NCBI GenBank assembly: GCA_022577435.1
Contig: JAKOON010000006.1
Span: 10,786,001 to 10,850,000, forward strand
Direction of reading: 5' to 3'
Length of the DNA stretch: 64,000 nucleotides
Origin: Embiotoca jacksoni
Lineage: Eukaryota > Chordata > Actinopteri > Embiotocidae
Positions 35,821 to 48,904 of the stretch are shown piece by piece (position 1 is the first letter of the stretch; each line of letters begins with the position of its first letter). The notes below the pieces were generated by a model. It did not search any database and was not told where the DNA came from. It worked only from the letters and a program-made list of their open reading frames with translations. The position numbers were made by a program, and so were the translations under genes.

Positions 35821-38800
35821 TCATCTGGCCTGTTCAACTGCAAAGAGAGAAACAAGAGGATTTTAAGACATGAGACAATGAGATATAGTGACAAAAAGTC
35901 ATATGATGTAACTTTATACACTAGTTATCAGGTGGGACACAGTGATACCTCGTCTTAATATTTCATAGCATGTTAACAGAGTTTTTAGTGCCGAACAGAA
36001 AATCACAGCCCGTCTTTTCTGCCCACACCTTCATTTCTGGCTGCATGATCACTGCTTCATTTAGCGTCACCCTTTTCTCCCCAATGACAAAAGACAAGAA
36101 GCCTCAAAGCAGCCACCATCAAAGTTAAGAGAACTTGCACGTGTTAGCTAAAAACAAACCTGTTACATACCAGGATACTACTCCACATATTACCAAATGT
36201 GATTCATGAAAGTCAGCGTCTTTAGACAAGTGCGCAGCACTTACAAGCAACAGAAAAACTTACTGTAGGAGGAAATGTCGATCTCCTCTGGCAGCTCTGC
36301 TACATTGACCTCAAAGCGGTCTTGGACCTCGTTCAGGGTCTTAGCATCGGTCTCGTCTGACACGAAGGTAACAGCCAGGCCTTTGGTCCCGAACCTGCCA
36401 GCACGGGCCACCTGAGGTAAAGAAAAGAAAGTCAGGGCTCGAAGCATGCTCTGCTTGACAGAAACAGAAATGTCACAAAAGGTGAAGTTTTTATGTCACA
36501 CTAGTGCTAGTTTCTAAAAATACAAAGTTTCAGATTATAAATATTTTCTTAACACAATCTCCAAAGTGTATATCAATTAGTAAATTTGGTACAAGCTAAA
36601 GACTCTTTGATGGGATTTTTGGTTTTGGAAATGAAAAACTGCAGATAGCGGACAGACAACTTCCATTAAATTCTAGCTGAACTGACTCTGTGAAGGTACG
36701 TGTCAGAGTCCTCTGGCATGTCGTAGTTGAAGACGATGTTGACTCGCTCAATGTCCATGCCTCTGCCAAACAGGTTGGTTGCCACCAGGATCCGCCGCTG
36801 GAAGTCTTTAAACTGCTGGTACCGAGATAACCTGGAGGGGGACAGAGGAGTAACGACATTATGAACCACAGGAATAAATCCAAATATCCAAATTTGAGAA
36901 ACATTAAGCACATCATAATAACTTAGAAATTGGTATTTTCTACACAGCACTGAGAGGAAAGTAATACCGCCTGACTTGACAGACAAGCAGGATCCTGATA
37001 TTGCCTCCAAGCATTTTATTATTACAAACAAATTGCTGTGCAGTGAGTACAATGTGCTTCTTTATATAGATAAATTTAGTCAAATTTAAGAAAACCACTG
37101 TCAATTTCCAAGTGTGAAGCAACACCTACCTCTCCTCCTGAGCCATGCCCCTGTGGATGGCAATAGCAGGGAAGTTCTGCTCCACCAGAAGCTGGGACAG
37201 AGCAACACAGCGATGCACCGACTTCACAAAGATCACCACCTACCAAGAACCATAGGAAACAATTGAGTCCGGCACATTTTCATATTTGTATTGAGAAAGG
37301 CAAAGACAGGACAGGAGCTGGTGTTCTAGAGGACAAAGCGCAAGAGGAGTTAAACTTACAAAATGATAAGCTTAAGTTAAGGGTAAACTGACAAGTATGT
37401 CACTGTGTACTCGATAATCAAACCTGTTCCCAAGGATTTAAAATACCAAAAATAATGTGCATGGCTGATTCCAACTAATTTCAATAGAATGCCGGCTATA
37501 CCTGATTGAACTCGAGCACGTCGAGCAGGTCGAAGAGCTTTCGATTCTTCTCGCTATCCTTCAGCTTGCAGTAATACTGCTGTAAGCCATGAAGAGTCAG
37601 CTTGGTCTCATCGTCCACAAAAACCTCCATCGGCTGCATAGCGAGGGAGTGAAGGAACCAACATTAGTTGTACTCGCATCAGAAATGTAAAAGCATGAAA
37701 CAAGAGAGGTTCCCTAGGTTTTGACAAATGAACGCAGTACGGTAGCCCATTGCGGGTGTTCTCCTGCACTGCAGCATAGCCACGTTTTGACCAAGCCACA
37801 TCTGCTGAGGAGGTTCAATATGCCCCTCTAATATGGCCACTTATGACACAGACAGCCACAAATGGGCAAAGCTACAAGGGACTTGACGACAAGCTATGCA
37901 ATCTCTTTTCACACTGACTACACATGACCAAAATACACTCTTAACTTACTGATAAGACATTATTCATTGGTAAAATAATAGGTAAGAAGTTATCCTGTTT
38001 GCTGTTGTCAGGATCTTAAAGGTAACAATTGTATACATGTGGGCAAAAATTTTCATTTGTAAGGAAAAACCTCAGTTTGATGATGTTTTGGTTTCTTCTA
38101 AAAATCAAATCAAACCAATTCACATTCCATGTGACATGAGATGATAACTCACATCCTGCATGAACTTGCGGCAGACGGGGCGGATCTCCTTGCTAAGAGT
38201 TGCACTGAACATCATAACTTGCTTCTCATGGGGTGTCAGTCTGAAGATTTCCTGGACATCACACCTCATGTCTGTGGAAGAAAAACAAATAGTATAACCA
38301 AGGACATCAGTCTTGCTTGTATAAAAATCAAACAGTTTTAAACTTAATCATTACCTCCACATGTTGGATGGTAATTTCTTAAGTTTACTTTTAAATAAAC
38401 ACTATTTTAAGTGATGTAAAGTTACTTTTATATCAGTCAGATATAATTTCAGACAGGATGTCTCCACATTAAACGGTCATTTCTGTTCCTCTCACTCACC
38501 CAACTGCTCCAGCATCTTATCACACTCGTCAAGCACAAAGTGTTTGATGTTCTTCACACTGAGGGTCTTGTTACGAATGAGGGCCAAGGTACGTCCTGGG
38601 GTTCCGACGACAATGTGAGGGCAGTTCTTCTTCAGGACTTCCTCGTCCTTCTTGATGGGCATCCCACCGAAGAACACAGACACCTTGACAGTGGGCATGT
38701 ACTTGGAGAACCGCTCGTACTCTTTGCTGATCTGGAAAGCCAACTCTCGTGTGTGGCACATCACCAGGACAGACACCTGTCATACAGTAAAAAAAAAGGA

Positions 38801-39569
38801 CAGGAGTTTTATCAACTGTTTAGTCATCACAGATGTCTCACATTATTCCCTGCTCAAGTTCTTTGATTTTCTACGTAACATTTTGGTAATTTTATTTCTT
38901 TAATGTTCAAAAAAATCACACAGTTCCTTCATTAATCACAAAGATCATGAATAGTTTAACATTTAAAGGAGCCAATTTAATGACACTTTGGTATGAAACA
39001 AAGATCTTAGAGGCACAAGTGTAATGACCAACCTACCTGACCATCTACAGGCTCTATCTGCTGCAGGGTGGCAAGGACAAACACTGCTGTCTTCCCCATA
39101 CCAGACTTGGCCTGACACAGGATATCCATGCCCAGGATAGCTTGAGGAATACACTCATGTTGAACTGAAAAATGATACAAATGGCACTTTAAAATGTGCG
39201 AAAGTCTCAAAATCTCCCGTTTGATTCACATGAACAGGGAAGAAATTGTTACTTGAAGCTGAAGCTCTAAGAAAGGGATTATGACCCAGGGAGTGGGCAA
39301 CAACACATCATCAGGAGGATAAAAGTAACTTAATTTAAAACAACACAAAACTCGTACGGACCTTCTGAGGGATGCTCAAAACCGCAGTCAACGATGGCAC
39401 GGAGCAGCTCTGGTTTAAGGAGAAAGTCTCTGAAGCCCGAGCTGTGGATGGATACGTAGGACCCCTTCACCTCCTTCTTGTTTGCTGGGGTGCCGGTCTC
39501 ATTGGCTCCCTGGGGCTCCTCATCCTCTTCATAGTCCAGAAGTTCATTATCAACGTCGTTTTCTGCCAT
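35821..39569 (-). CDS. ddx39a: DDX39A/UAP56-type DECD-box RNA helicase, nine coding exons
   Basis: Exons in order of translation: 39569-39362, 39164-39037, 38776-38500, 38271-38153, 37633-37502, 37239-37130, 36831-36687, 36411-36264, 35837-35821. They total 1284 nt and 427 aa, equal to human DDX39A. The 3' splice acceptor directly abuts the ATG, so the leader is in a separate exon. Motifs: Q-motif region FRDFLLKPELLRAI, Walker A AKSGMGKT (88-95), TPGR, DECD (195-198), SAT (227-229), RGMDIERV, and ARAGRFGTKG across the exon 8/9 join; it ends SSYIEQAR. It is an ATP-dependent RNA helicase of the TREX complex that loads the mRNA export adaptor during splicing-coupled export, in the nucleus (family knowledge). 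N-terminal MAENDVDNELLDYEEDEEPQ and VDGQ fit fish ddx39a better than ddx39b; the aa/ab copy is not determined. Odd residues: Thr after TPGR and Cys at 208, both usually conserved as Ile and Arg. Confidence 0.95.
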
Positions 39570-40059
39570 CTGCGTTAAACCAAGGAAAACATCTCTTAAA
39601 ACAATACTCTGTGTCGAAGTAGACCTTTTACGTACGTATTCATATTTTAGATGAAAGCCAGGTGAGCGTTAAAGAATAAATAAAAATCTAATGAAAAGAT
39701 ATTGTCGGGATCCATTTCATTTTTTATCATTATAACTTAAGCTTATTTGTCCGTCTTTGAATAACGTATTAAAATTATACATTTAACAGTGAGCGTTACA
39801 AATATGCAGTCTGCACACTAGAATTAACGGTAGACAAACATGTTCGTAATAGTTTGATATTATAATATAACAATAATAATCCTGTTCCTCGTGACTTGTT
39901 TAATAAATTTGCTAAATTAGCAACGATGTTCGACGATCACTTGGCTAACGTTAGCATACCTTAGCTCACGTAAGAATTAATGAATTATTAGGCGGAGTAA
40001 ACTAAGATTAACGTGTTTAGTGTTTAGTGTTTAACGACCGACGCGATGGATGGAGTACG

Positions 40060-40650
40060 TACAGCTATTTACAAGTAAGTTAACTCAAAATCGTAGCCGA
40101 GAAGTGTTTGTCCCGGCGACAGAAGCAGCACACTCATAAACAATGGAGTCCTCTTCCTCCTCCTTCATTCATACCGGCGGCTAGTTAGCGAGCTAAGCAG
40201 CGCACGCTCCATCTGGAGCCTCAAACGTGACACAAGTTTCGTATTTTGGTATTTCAGGAGGACGGATAACCAGAAGCAAAACTATCCACGACCGTCAGAG
40301 CGAACTAGGAGTTAGCCAAGCGGCTCATATCAAAATCGACTTTTGTGTTAAATCAAAACCAAGCTAATGTTCATGCGCCGGGCGTGTTAGCTGTCGAGGC
40401 GACCCTCAAAACCACAAAACGTACGTCCGGCCCTCCCCAAAGTATTCCAAACATTTACCCACATTTAAAAAATAAATAAAAAAAAACATATCTACATACT
40501 TGCAAAGTGTGATGTGAAAAGTTGTAAGACAGCGTTACCTTGCAGTGGGATCAAATGTTCCGCCGATGTCAATGTGCGTGGAACTACGGAGCTAGCGGGG
40601 CTATTCACGTATGCTGCGTTCAGGTACACCTCGAACATGTTCTACTCTTA
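40060..40650 (-). promoter_or_regulatory. ddx39a first exon and CpG-rich promoter area
   Basis: On the minus strand CTGCAAG|GTAACG gives a splice donor, with the non-coding first exon ending at 40539; it probably starts near 40,600-40,640. The acceptor is next to the ATG at 39569, giving an intron of about 970 bases. The surrounding sequence is richer in CpG than neighbouring DNA and has no TATA box, as expected of a housekeeping gene. The transcription start is inferred. Confidence 0.55.
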
Positions 40651-41129
40651 CTGCGGCTTGAACTCACAGACTGAACCGTGAAAGGACCGTGACGTAAATA
40701 ACTCTTTGTGCTTGATGACAACCAACAAACACCACAACAAAACGATCACGATCCCGTTATCTTATTCATTCCAGCGTCCTGTTTAGCACGTTAAGTTTTA
40801 TTTTTTGGTTTTAATTGTTGTTGTTTTTGGTTTTTTTAACCAAATAAAACTATCAACGATTAAATGCATCACCGTAACATCAGTTGATGACTAATCTATC
40901 GAGTTCCTCTCCACTTAAATTGACCCACAATTGATGTTGCCCTCATTTATCCTGGTCGTTATGTTCACACTTACGATATTTAGGTCAACACCTGAAGGCA
41001 TCAGCAGCACAGCCTGTTCAGAATGAACGACGTCATGTTTCTTTTGCTGTGATTGGTCAGAATCACAGAGGTCAGGGAAATGGATGAGATACTTGTTGAA
41101 TTGTTGAATTGTTGGGTTTCTCTGTATAA

Positions 41130-41232
41130 TATTGTACAGTCTTGCTGTAAGGACTTTAATGTGTTAAGTGCCATGAAATAACCTATGTTGTGATTTGGCG
41201 CTATATAAATAAAGTTGAATTGAATTGAATAC
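41130..41232 (+). repeat. retroposon 3' tail ending in (TTGAA)n
   Basis: The phrase gatttggcgctatataaata, followed by aaagttgaattgaattgaat, is a typical teleost retroposon tail with a short pentamer repeat at its end. Only the tail is present. Confidence 0.7.
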
Positions 41233-42754
41233 TGTAATATTGATTATTTACTCCTTATATCTTGTACAGACCGCGTACAAAATTACTAGATATATGTCAT
41301 GGACATAGTAGATATAAATTAAGTATTTGTTCAAAACGGTCTCACTGTATTGAGTTTTTTCAACATTTGCTGTAGTCTGGGCTGCTGCACTATCCAAATT
41401 GTCCACCTGATGGCGATGTTATTTGGCCAAATGACAAACATCATTCAAATGTACCTCGGTCATTCATCAGGGCCTGCCAATGATGAAATACTACTGTAGG
41501 AACCTACAAAACTAGATTAAAAGATGCTCTGCTTCATTCATCCTACTACGGGAGGTCACAGGGTCAAATTTCCATCCACATTTAAAATACAGGCCAAGTC
41601 GAAAAAGGGAAGGTGAGTATGAGGCACAACTCTAAATTTTAAATGATTTGGAGACAACATTGTTTGTGTTGAATACAGTGACAACAAAGCTACATACAGA
41701 GCCTGATAACTTCTCACCTCACCTGTATTTGTAGAAAAAGACATGTCATGAATGTCTGCGCTTTAAACACGGAAACAACCAAGACACAAACAGTATTAAG
41801 TCTGACAGAGTCTGAGAAGCATTCAACATTTTGTCAAATATACACTGTTTCTTTTCACACCGATTTTGAGTTGCCAATTGTAACATTGGGGTTTAACATT
41901 AAACTATTCCGCGAAAGGTCCAGAAACTCTCAGAAAGGGTTACACTTTACACAAAAGAGGGTTCACATTTTCTCCTGCATGTGGCGCCATTGGCTGAACA
42001 TTGAATCCCAAAGGGCTCTAATTTGCGCTTTTAAAGACAGCAAAATCACTGTTTCAATACTAACCAGAAGGATATTTTTCTATTCTCTATCATTGACTGT
42101 GTATCTCTTGTAAAGTACAAAAATCTGACTTTGCATGCAAATTATCATTATCTAATATTTCAGTTATATGTGTGTGTTTGCTTGAGTGTTTGCATGCTCT
42201 GTGAATGCACATGTTCCTCTTCTTTCCAGTCTCCTGCTGATCTCAGCCTGAGAGCAGCTCTGGCTTTTCCACAGCATAGGCTGTCTGCAGCACCTCATCT
42301 CTTGCTGTTCCATCATCCTTCCCCTCATACATGGAATTGGATGTGTTTGCGCATTGCCAGCAATGTACTGGAAATGGACAAGCAGACCTGTCTGTGAAGC
42401 GAGTTCTAGCAAGTGCTCAGTCTGAGCAGAAGGTACAAAGGTACTTAAAAGCTGTGACCTTGCTGCTGTGTTTTTCTCCTGAAAATACTGCCTTATCTAC
42501 CTCATCTTGAAAATCACTGTAGTATGAAAGCCCTTTTCTTTGTTTTGTTTACATTTCATAACTGACCTTGATTAAATTAAGTGAAGCTCCATGCTTGACA
42601 CTTTAAATTAAGGGTTAATCCAGACCTTATTTCAGTTTTGGAGGCCTAGTGGGCTGAAAACCCTGAACATAAATCTAATTTTGTGCAACAAACAGAGAAT
42701 AAAATTACTGAACAAAATCTGTTTTCAAAGTTTATAAATATATAATTACGCAGT

Positions 42755-42960
42755 GGCATTGGTGGAGAGCAGTCAGTTTTGAGGCACCTTATTTTCACAT
42801 TCATATTTCATGCCATGTAGGTTACTTCTACTCCACTAGATATAGCAACAATTGCTTTGCACATTAACCAGCTTAAAATATACATAGCATTGTAATGTAC
42901 GTAACACTAGTGCATACAATGGACAAGTAAAAGACCTTTACTCATAGCCTTTATATAGGC
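42755..42960 (-). repeat. possible antisense fragment of repeat family A
   Basis: The phrase ggttacttctactccactag, followed by atagcaacaattgctttgc, resembles the other end of the family A repeat. Strongly diverged. Confidence 0.35.
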
Positions 42961-43079
42961 TACATCAGCAATAACAATCTAATCAATACTGCCAGAGGCT
43001 GACTGAAACTATTACATAAAACGTTTTTGTCACGTAATTATATAATTTAGTTGCTATACATAAATAAATCCGTTTAAAT

Positions 43080-43637
43080 GACAACGCTGTGTGACACCTG
43101 CGGAGCCCGCCTCCCCGCAGAATAAAGTTCCACGCTGATTGGCTCTATTTGTTGTCCACCAAAAGTCACGCAAGGCTATTGGTTCTCAACATGTCAATCA
43201 TCTATCATTGCACAGCGTGATTGGCGCGCCCCGCCCCGTGCGCAACAGAGCCACAGAACGCCAGCCATTCTGGGATTTACTCGTAATGATTGATGCGGCC
43301 GTTTATACCACATCCCCGTCCAACCGTCGGCTACATCACGCGGCTGTCAAGATAATTTTAGCGGAGGCCTCTGGAAATATTGTTCCTCCTTTAATTCGGT
43401 TCACAGACACACGCACAACCTCTCGGCAGAGGCTCGCGACCAGCTGTGCGACGCGGCGGCGCTGGCTCCCGGTTGATCGGCGGCAGGAGGATGGCGCTGC
43501 GTTGGACGCTCTCTCCGCGTTTGTCCTCGGCGGTCTATTAGGATTTTAATTAGCCGATAACAAACGGTTGACATTTACGACGGACAGGTGTGGGAGCGAC
43601 GATCAACGGACCGCTCCGATTATGGAAAAGGAATGCA
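43080..43637 (+). promoter_or_regulatory. CpG-rich promoter and probable non-coding first exon of evi5l
   Basis: This is the most CpG-dense block in the region. It has three inverted CCAAT boxes (ATTGG at 43138, 43178 and 43220) spaced 40 and 42 bases apart, Sp1-type GC boxes, and TTGGCGCGCC at 43221-43230, an E2F-like word. A splice donor GAATGCAG|gtaaag ends at 43637. An ATG at 43622 (MEKEC) cannot be the evi5l start: joining this donor to the acceptor at 54012 shifts frame and hits TGA within a few codons. Assignment to evi5l is by orientation and by lack of another gene, so it is inference. Confidence 0.5.
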
Positions 43638-43824
43638 GGTAAAGCGTTTGGAGGTTTAATTGTTTATTAGACGTCATTATTATTTATTTTTTTTAAATGG
43701 AACGTGAACGTTATCGCGAGGAGCCTTATTCACGGGCCCGCGAGCTTATTAGTTTGTAGCCTATCAATTCAAAACAGTTCAAAGTGACCAGGCCCACATT
43801 ACTCTCCTTGTTGTTGAAGCCCCA

Positions 43825-43847
43825 TCAGCAGCAGCAGCAGCAGCAGC
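43825..43847. repeat. (CAG)n trinucleotide repeat
   Basis: About seven CAG units, 190 bases downstream of the putative evi5l first-exon donor. Confidence 0.95.
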
Positions 43848-46289
43848 TTCATCCGTCTGCTCCATTTATCTCGGTGAAAAATTCCGCTGTGCAACATGCC
43901 AGCGGAGACGCGACCGTTCTTTCGCCGACAAACCGGATTTCTTGCTGAGGCTGTAATGTTGTCCATACTGTCTCTCCTCAACGTCTCGTCCTCATTTAAT
44001 GTCGTTACACAACCTTGTTGTTGTGGGGAAGCCGGTACATTTTGGTTCCGCAAAGAAAGGAGGGGTTGGTGGGGGGGGGGATGATGGTGATGATGATAAG
44101 GATAATGTGTCATTTTGGCCACAGATGTTGATCCCAGCCGAGCCCGGAGTCCACCGCAGAGCATGTAAGGCCTGTTGTTCAGGCATCCTCAAGCAGCACA
44201 GCAGGCCGGGGTAGTGAGCTGTCATGTCCAAACTAACCGTCAATATAGGATTACTGGCTTTTCAAGTAAGAAACTGCAAGACAAGGGATTATGCGAGTCA
44301 TCCTCAGCATACGGAGCTGCTGGAACGTCAGTGATGGCTGTGTTGTATTAAAAACAGGTCTATCCAGATGTTTGTTAAACTACCTGTGATAAACACTGTA
44401 GATATTAAGCCTTGAACTCGTCACCTTGGCTGAAATTGACATTTAAATGATTGTCTCTCAGTGTTGTTTTGACCCGAAATCCAGCTGCTTTTTTCTGTAT
44501 CATCTATCACGTAGTGATTTACAGGTAAATCCTGTTAAATGTCCTTGACTGGATTATAAAACAGAACACCAGCACTACTGTAAACCGAGGGCACCAGGAC
44601 TGAAAACCACTAAGTAAAATGACTTTGTGTTGTAAATCTGGGACAGACACATATCATTTTAACCACCAAATAAAAAGTGGGGAACTGACACAGTTTTAGG
44701 GCTATGATGTTGAAAAACGGACTAGTCACAAAATGGAAGAACTCCCTCAAGCCCTTATCTTTTTTTATGAGAGAGGGGTACTATTCAAGGAATTAATTAT
44801 ATTTCTCATTTGATTGTGACTACAGTTTAAATGCCCCATGACTAAGGGAACTGAGGAATGGGCCCATGTTTTTCAATGAGATTATTTTCAGGTTTATCTG
44901 TGCAATCCACTCACTATGCAAAAGTCATCTCACATTTCACCGTCAAGGAAACAGGTATCAGATTCTCACATCCTGGCGACCTTGTTTCAAAGCGTCACAC
45001 ACTCAAAACTACTTCTTTATCTGATCCAAAAATCAGGCACACAAAAGGTTTAATACTACTCTCTGTGACACGCAAACACACTTCAGTTTATCCCTGCTAA
45101 CCTTTTCCTCTGCACTAACTGCTTCTGCTGTGTTATTTGTATCTGCGCCAAAAGCGCTCTGGACTGTGTCTTCAGGACAAATGGTCACTTAGATGTGCAT
45201 GCACTCGTGTTTGTGTGTGTACTGTACATCTGTACATGTGCGTGCATGCATGCGCGTGTGGCCTCCAGTAAGAACAGTAGGAGGGATAGCATCTCTCCGA
45301 TTTCTCATTGTACTGTACAGTTAGTCTGCCTGCTGCTGTCCAGGTTCATTATTGTCTCCCACAGTTTTTGCTTGTAGAAGTGAAATGTCAGTCAGTAACA
45401 AACATGAGTTCATGTTTTGGTCATAACAAGGATGGACTGAGGGATTTTCCTCGTGACTCAAAGAAGATTTTGTCTTTGATAAATGGTCTAACATGGTGAT
45501 GCTGTTTCTTTTTCCTTGGCTTACAATAAAATCTTAACAGTCACTCCACTTGTGGCTTAATCCAGCCCAAAAAAAAAATCTGAATTGAATAATCAGAGAA
45601 GCAGTATGTCTTTTTAATGTCGTTTTAACTGCAGCTGTGTAGGAAATCATTATGTGTTCATTTGTCAGCTGTTTTCCAGCTTCAATATAATATTGCTTGA
45701 ACACATCAGATTCAAATCAAAGTAAAAGATGAGTTGTTGCATCCTAATGGGCGTAGACCTCGGCCTTCAACCAGTTGGCTTTCACCACCATATGCACCAA
45801 AACTCTACCACTGCTGGAACTACAGTTAGAAAAAAACCGCTTGACTTCAACATCATCGCACTTAACCACTGACACTGCTTTCTGATTGGTCCGCTCTTCA
45901 GCGAAGGGGTTTCCAGACTGTAATATCAGGGAAGAAAATTGATGCTGCTGTGAGCAAACAGTCTGGATAACACCAGGCTTGTGTCCGAGAGGCTCAGGTG
46001 CAACTCTTCCTCACATTATAAATCTAAACTTTACTAATTGACGTGGTAAATGTGGATCTTTTTCCTTTGGATGGCTGACTGTTTGACTCTGTCTGTGAAT
46101 GAGGTTGATCCTTAAGTTAAAACTAAATATTTTGAAATATAGAGACACAACTACCAAGAACGTGTCAACTAAAATGCCATTTAATTTCTTAATTTATTTC
46201 TTAATTCTTTGGTCTATAACCTTGCCTACCAGTTCAAATGCATTTTACATTTTAAAGCCTGAGATTATTAATTTACCATCCCAGAATAC

Positions 46290-46430
46290 TAAAAGCACGA
46301 GAAAATATTTACATTTTAGAAACAGTAGCAGAATTTTCTGTATTTTAGCCTAAAACTGTCTTAAACTATTAATTAGATATCGAAAGAGTCACTGATTGAT
46401 TTTCTGTCGTTGGATTAATTGATCAATTAG
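46290..46430. repeat. fish repeat family C copy
   Basis: The order ggatacc-type head lost, then gagaaaatatttacatttta, cagaattttctgta, gattgattttctgtcgttgg and attaattgatcaattag follows a common teleost repeat with GATTAATCGATTA words. Boundaries are approximate. Confidence 0.5.
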
Positions 46431-48904
46431 TGTATCCTGAAAATCTTTGCTTCCTATATTAGTGTTTCCTAAATAAAACTACCATCCACACAAAAGAGCG
46501 TCTGGATGGACCCCACACAGTACAGTAAAGCTTCTACTGTTTAATAAGGTGGATTTGTGGGACAGAATGTTGTCCCTATAAAGTTTTGTGTATAGTCTAT
46601 GTGGACTGATGCTTGTCCTCCTGCCTGGCCTGCTGCTTGACTGTGTCGGCGCTGGCCACGGCTCTGCACGGCACTGCACTCCTTCTCCCTTGCTGACACA
46701 TGGAAACGGGGAGCAACTTGATGACCCGGCTGCCGTGGTTCAGGCTCACTACAACTGCAGCTCCTCCACAGCTCTCCTCCCTCTCTGCCCCCATTGTTCT
46801 TTTGGGCTGCAGATTTATAACTGGATCTCTGTTGCCCTGCAGATTTTACACGGACTGAATCGTGATCTCATTTTTTTTATTTTTTTTTCAGACTGCTGCA
46901 TGCTGGATTTACACCAACATGCAAATTACGTTCAAATAATGAGCCAGCGACGCACCGAAGGGCCATGACATTTAACATGAATCGGTGTTGTGCTCCGCTC
47001 TGAATATTGCTTTCCTTGTTCTATTTGCTCACCTGTTTCAATAGTAGTTTGATCTGTCTCCTTGCCCATTGTTTCCTTTGGTAAACACAAAGGATAATTA
47101 TTTCATAAGCATAGGGCATTAAATACTGCCTATGCCTTTAATTAGCATAATTTCAGTGATTTCTGAAACGGGTAAGAACACGCTGCTTGTCTGCACAAAA
47201 CGTCAGAGCATTTCATCAGCACAGGCAGCACATTGTTGTTGCTTAAAATGAACTAGAGGAAATGATTTACTGCAGGAAGAATCTGTTGGAGTATGATTAA
47301 CAACATAGACGTGTTGGCAAGTGAGAGAGAGAAACCTGTGTAGTCGCATCAGGTTGTTGATGATTCCTTTACACTATCAGCTTGTAATCTGACTGTGAGT
47401 TAATGGGCTATCAGTGTGTTTGTTCTTTGGAGTCAACAAAATAGCAGGTAAAAGATTTTACTGCTTAGATTATGTTGCAAAACAAATGAGATCAGATCTG
47501 TATATTGTTCGAGGAGGCTTTCTGTGCCACCTATAGGTGCCAGTGAACGAGAGTCAATGATTACCGGTAGTGTTTTACATCTTTTGATTTTTTTTTTTAT
47601 ATATCTGAGAACACCTGCGCAGATCAACTAACTGATTACTTTGTCATTTCCCTGGGAGGCCAAAGGGAGTTATGAAATGCAAGAAAACAAAAAAAAAACA
47701 AACAGAAGAAAATCTCATTTCCACTGTTAATTTGTAGTGTTTGGCCCTTTCCTCTCACAGCAAACAACAGATGTTTGTAATCAGAGCGGGTGATTAAACA
47801 GCTCGAGTACTGATCAGTGTTTGTGACGCTGCTGCTGAGAAAGTATGACATTTTAAGATAATGTAATGAATGCAGGAAAAACAATGTCAGTCATTGGCTA
47901 TCAGGGCTTTTCCACTAACCCACGATGGCCCATGTTTCCACTGCAGCCTCAGGGGGGAGATAATCTCCCCCCTGACCTGCGCTGCTGTAGTCCTGTGAGT
48001 GTGTGTGGTCTGGAGATCCGCTTCACTCCTGTATGCCTGTTTGTACAGTCAGATGTCGGCCTCATTTCACAGTTCACATTCAGCCGCATTATCCGTGTTA
48101 CGTTTGATCATTTGAATTTGTGTATCCAAACAATATTGCCTCAAACAATACCACAAGCCGATGCCGTGTCGACCTCCCCCACCTCTACTGTTTATCACAG
48201 AGTTTGGAGTGCTTTATTTGTGGCTCGGTGTAAACTACTTTACCTTTACCTTTGCAGCTCTGTACGTCTAACACCCTCACAGTATAAAAACCCTGTGTTA
48301 ACACCCAGTTTGTTCACAGACTTGTACACAGTTCAAATATCCTCCACGACACCCTCATATAATCTCGTTTTATATTAGATTCTGCAGTCTGTTTAGCAAC
48401 GTCTTTTTAAGGTATTCAATAATCTGATCAGTCACAGTAGCCTACTAATGCACTGAGTGGCCCAAAAGAGCATCGTTCCTGTGTGAGTGAACATTGATGG
48501 GTTGTGGCTATTTCTACACCATTTCCTGCTACCGTGGCACTCAGGGGAACCAAATCGTCCAACTAAATTTAGAGCAGGAAAGCATTAGTCATATAAAATG
48601 GTCAGTAGATTCTGGGGAAAATATCTGGAAAACATGAATTGTCTTTGACACTGATTATCCTGAATGTGTCTCCTCGTCATTTATTCTTGACCTCACGGCG
48701 TGTTTCGAAGTTAAAAACAAACAAACCGACGACTGTACCGTACGATACTATTGACTGTACACTGATTTGTACAGCACAACCGGTACATGAGGGCTGTTTC
48801 AAGAACAGATTGTCATTACCATAATGATGATGCAGGATGATGCTCTCAGGGTTCTCGGGTAGCCAGTAGACACAGTCAGATTCACTGTTGAATGACTCAA
48901 GCAG

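Larger units (their letters stand above)
40660..43075. other. intergenic between the divergent ddx39a and evi5l genes
   Basis: No coding frame was recognised. The tract holds a retroposon tail at 41130-41232 and a possible antisense copy of repeat family A at 42755-42960. It separates the two divergent promoters by about 2.5 kb. Confidence 0.5.

Noticed and set aside
35838..39361. Box C/D snoRNAs in ddx39a introns, as in the human DDX39B gene
   Set aside because: I scanned the minus strand for paired C and D boxes. The one TGATGA word (near 39,325) lacks a proper C box context and a downstream CTGA.
43139..43549. 136-codon plus-strand open frame in the CpG-rich block
   Set aside because: High GC makes stop codons rare. 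The peptide has no domain or conserved look, and the block reads better as a promoter and 5' leader.
43622..43637. ATG (MEKEC) before a good splice donor as the evi5l start
   Set aside because: Joining to the acceptor at 54012 gives a frame that stops after a few codons. The ATG at 54158 is in frame with all later exons.
43799..44164. 121-codon minus-strand frame with His, Pro and Leu runs
   Set aside because: It is driven by CAG/CTG and G-rich simple sequence and has no family resemblance.
46588..46968. 126-codon plus-strand frame in evi5l intron 1
   Set aside because: No recognised domain. The hydrophobic start and Cys content are not enough, and splice support is lacking.
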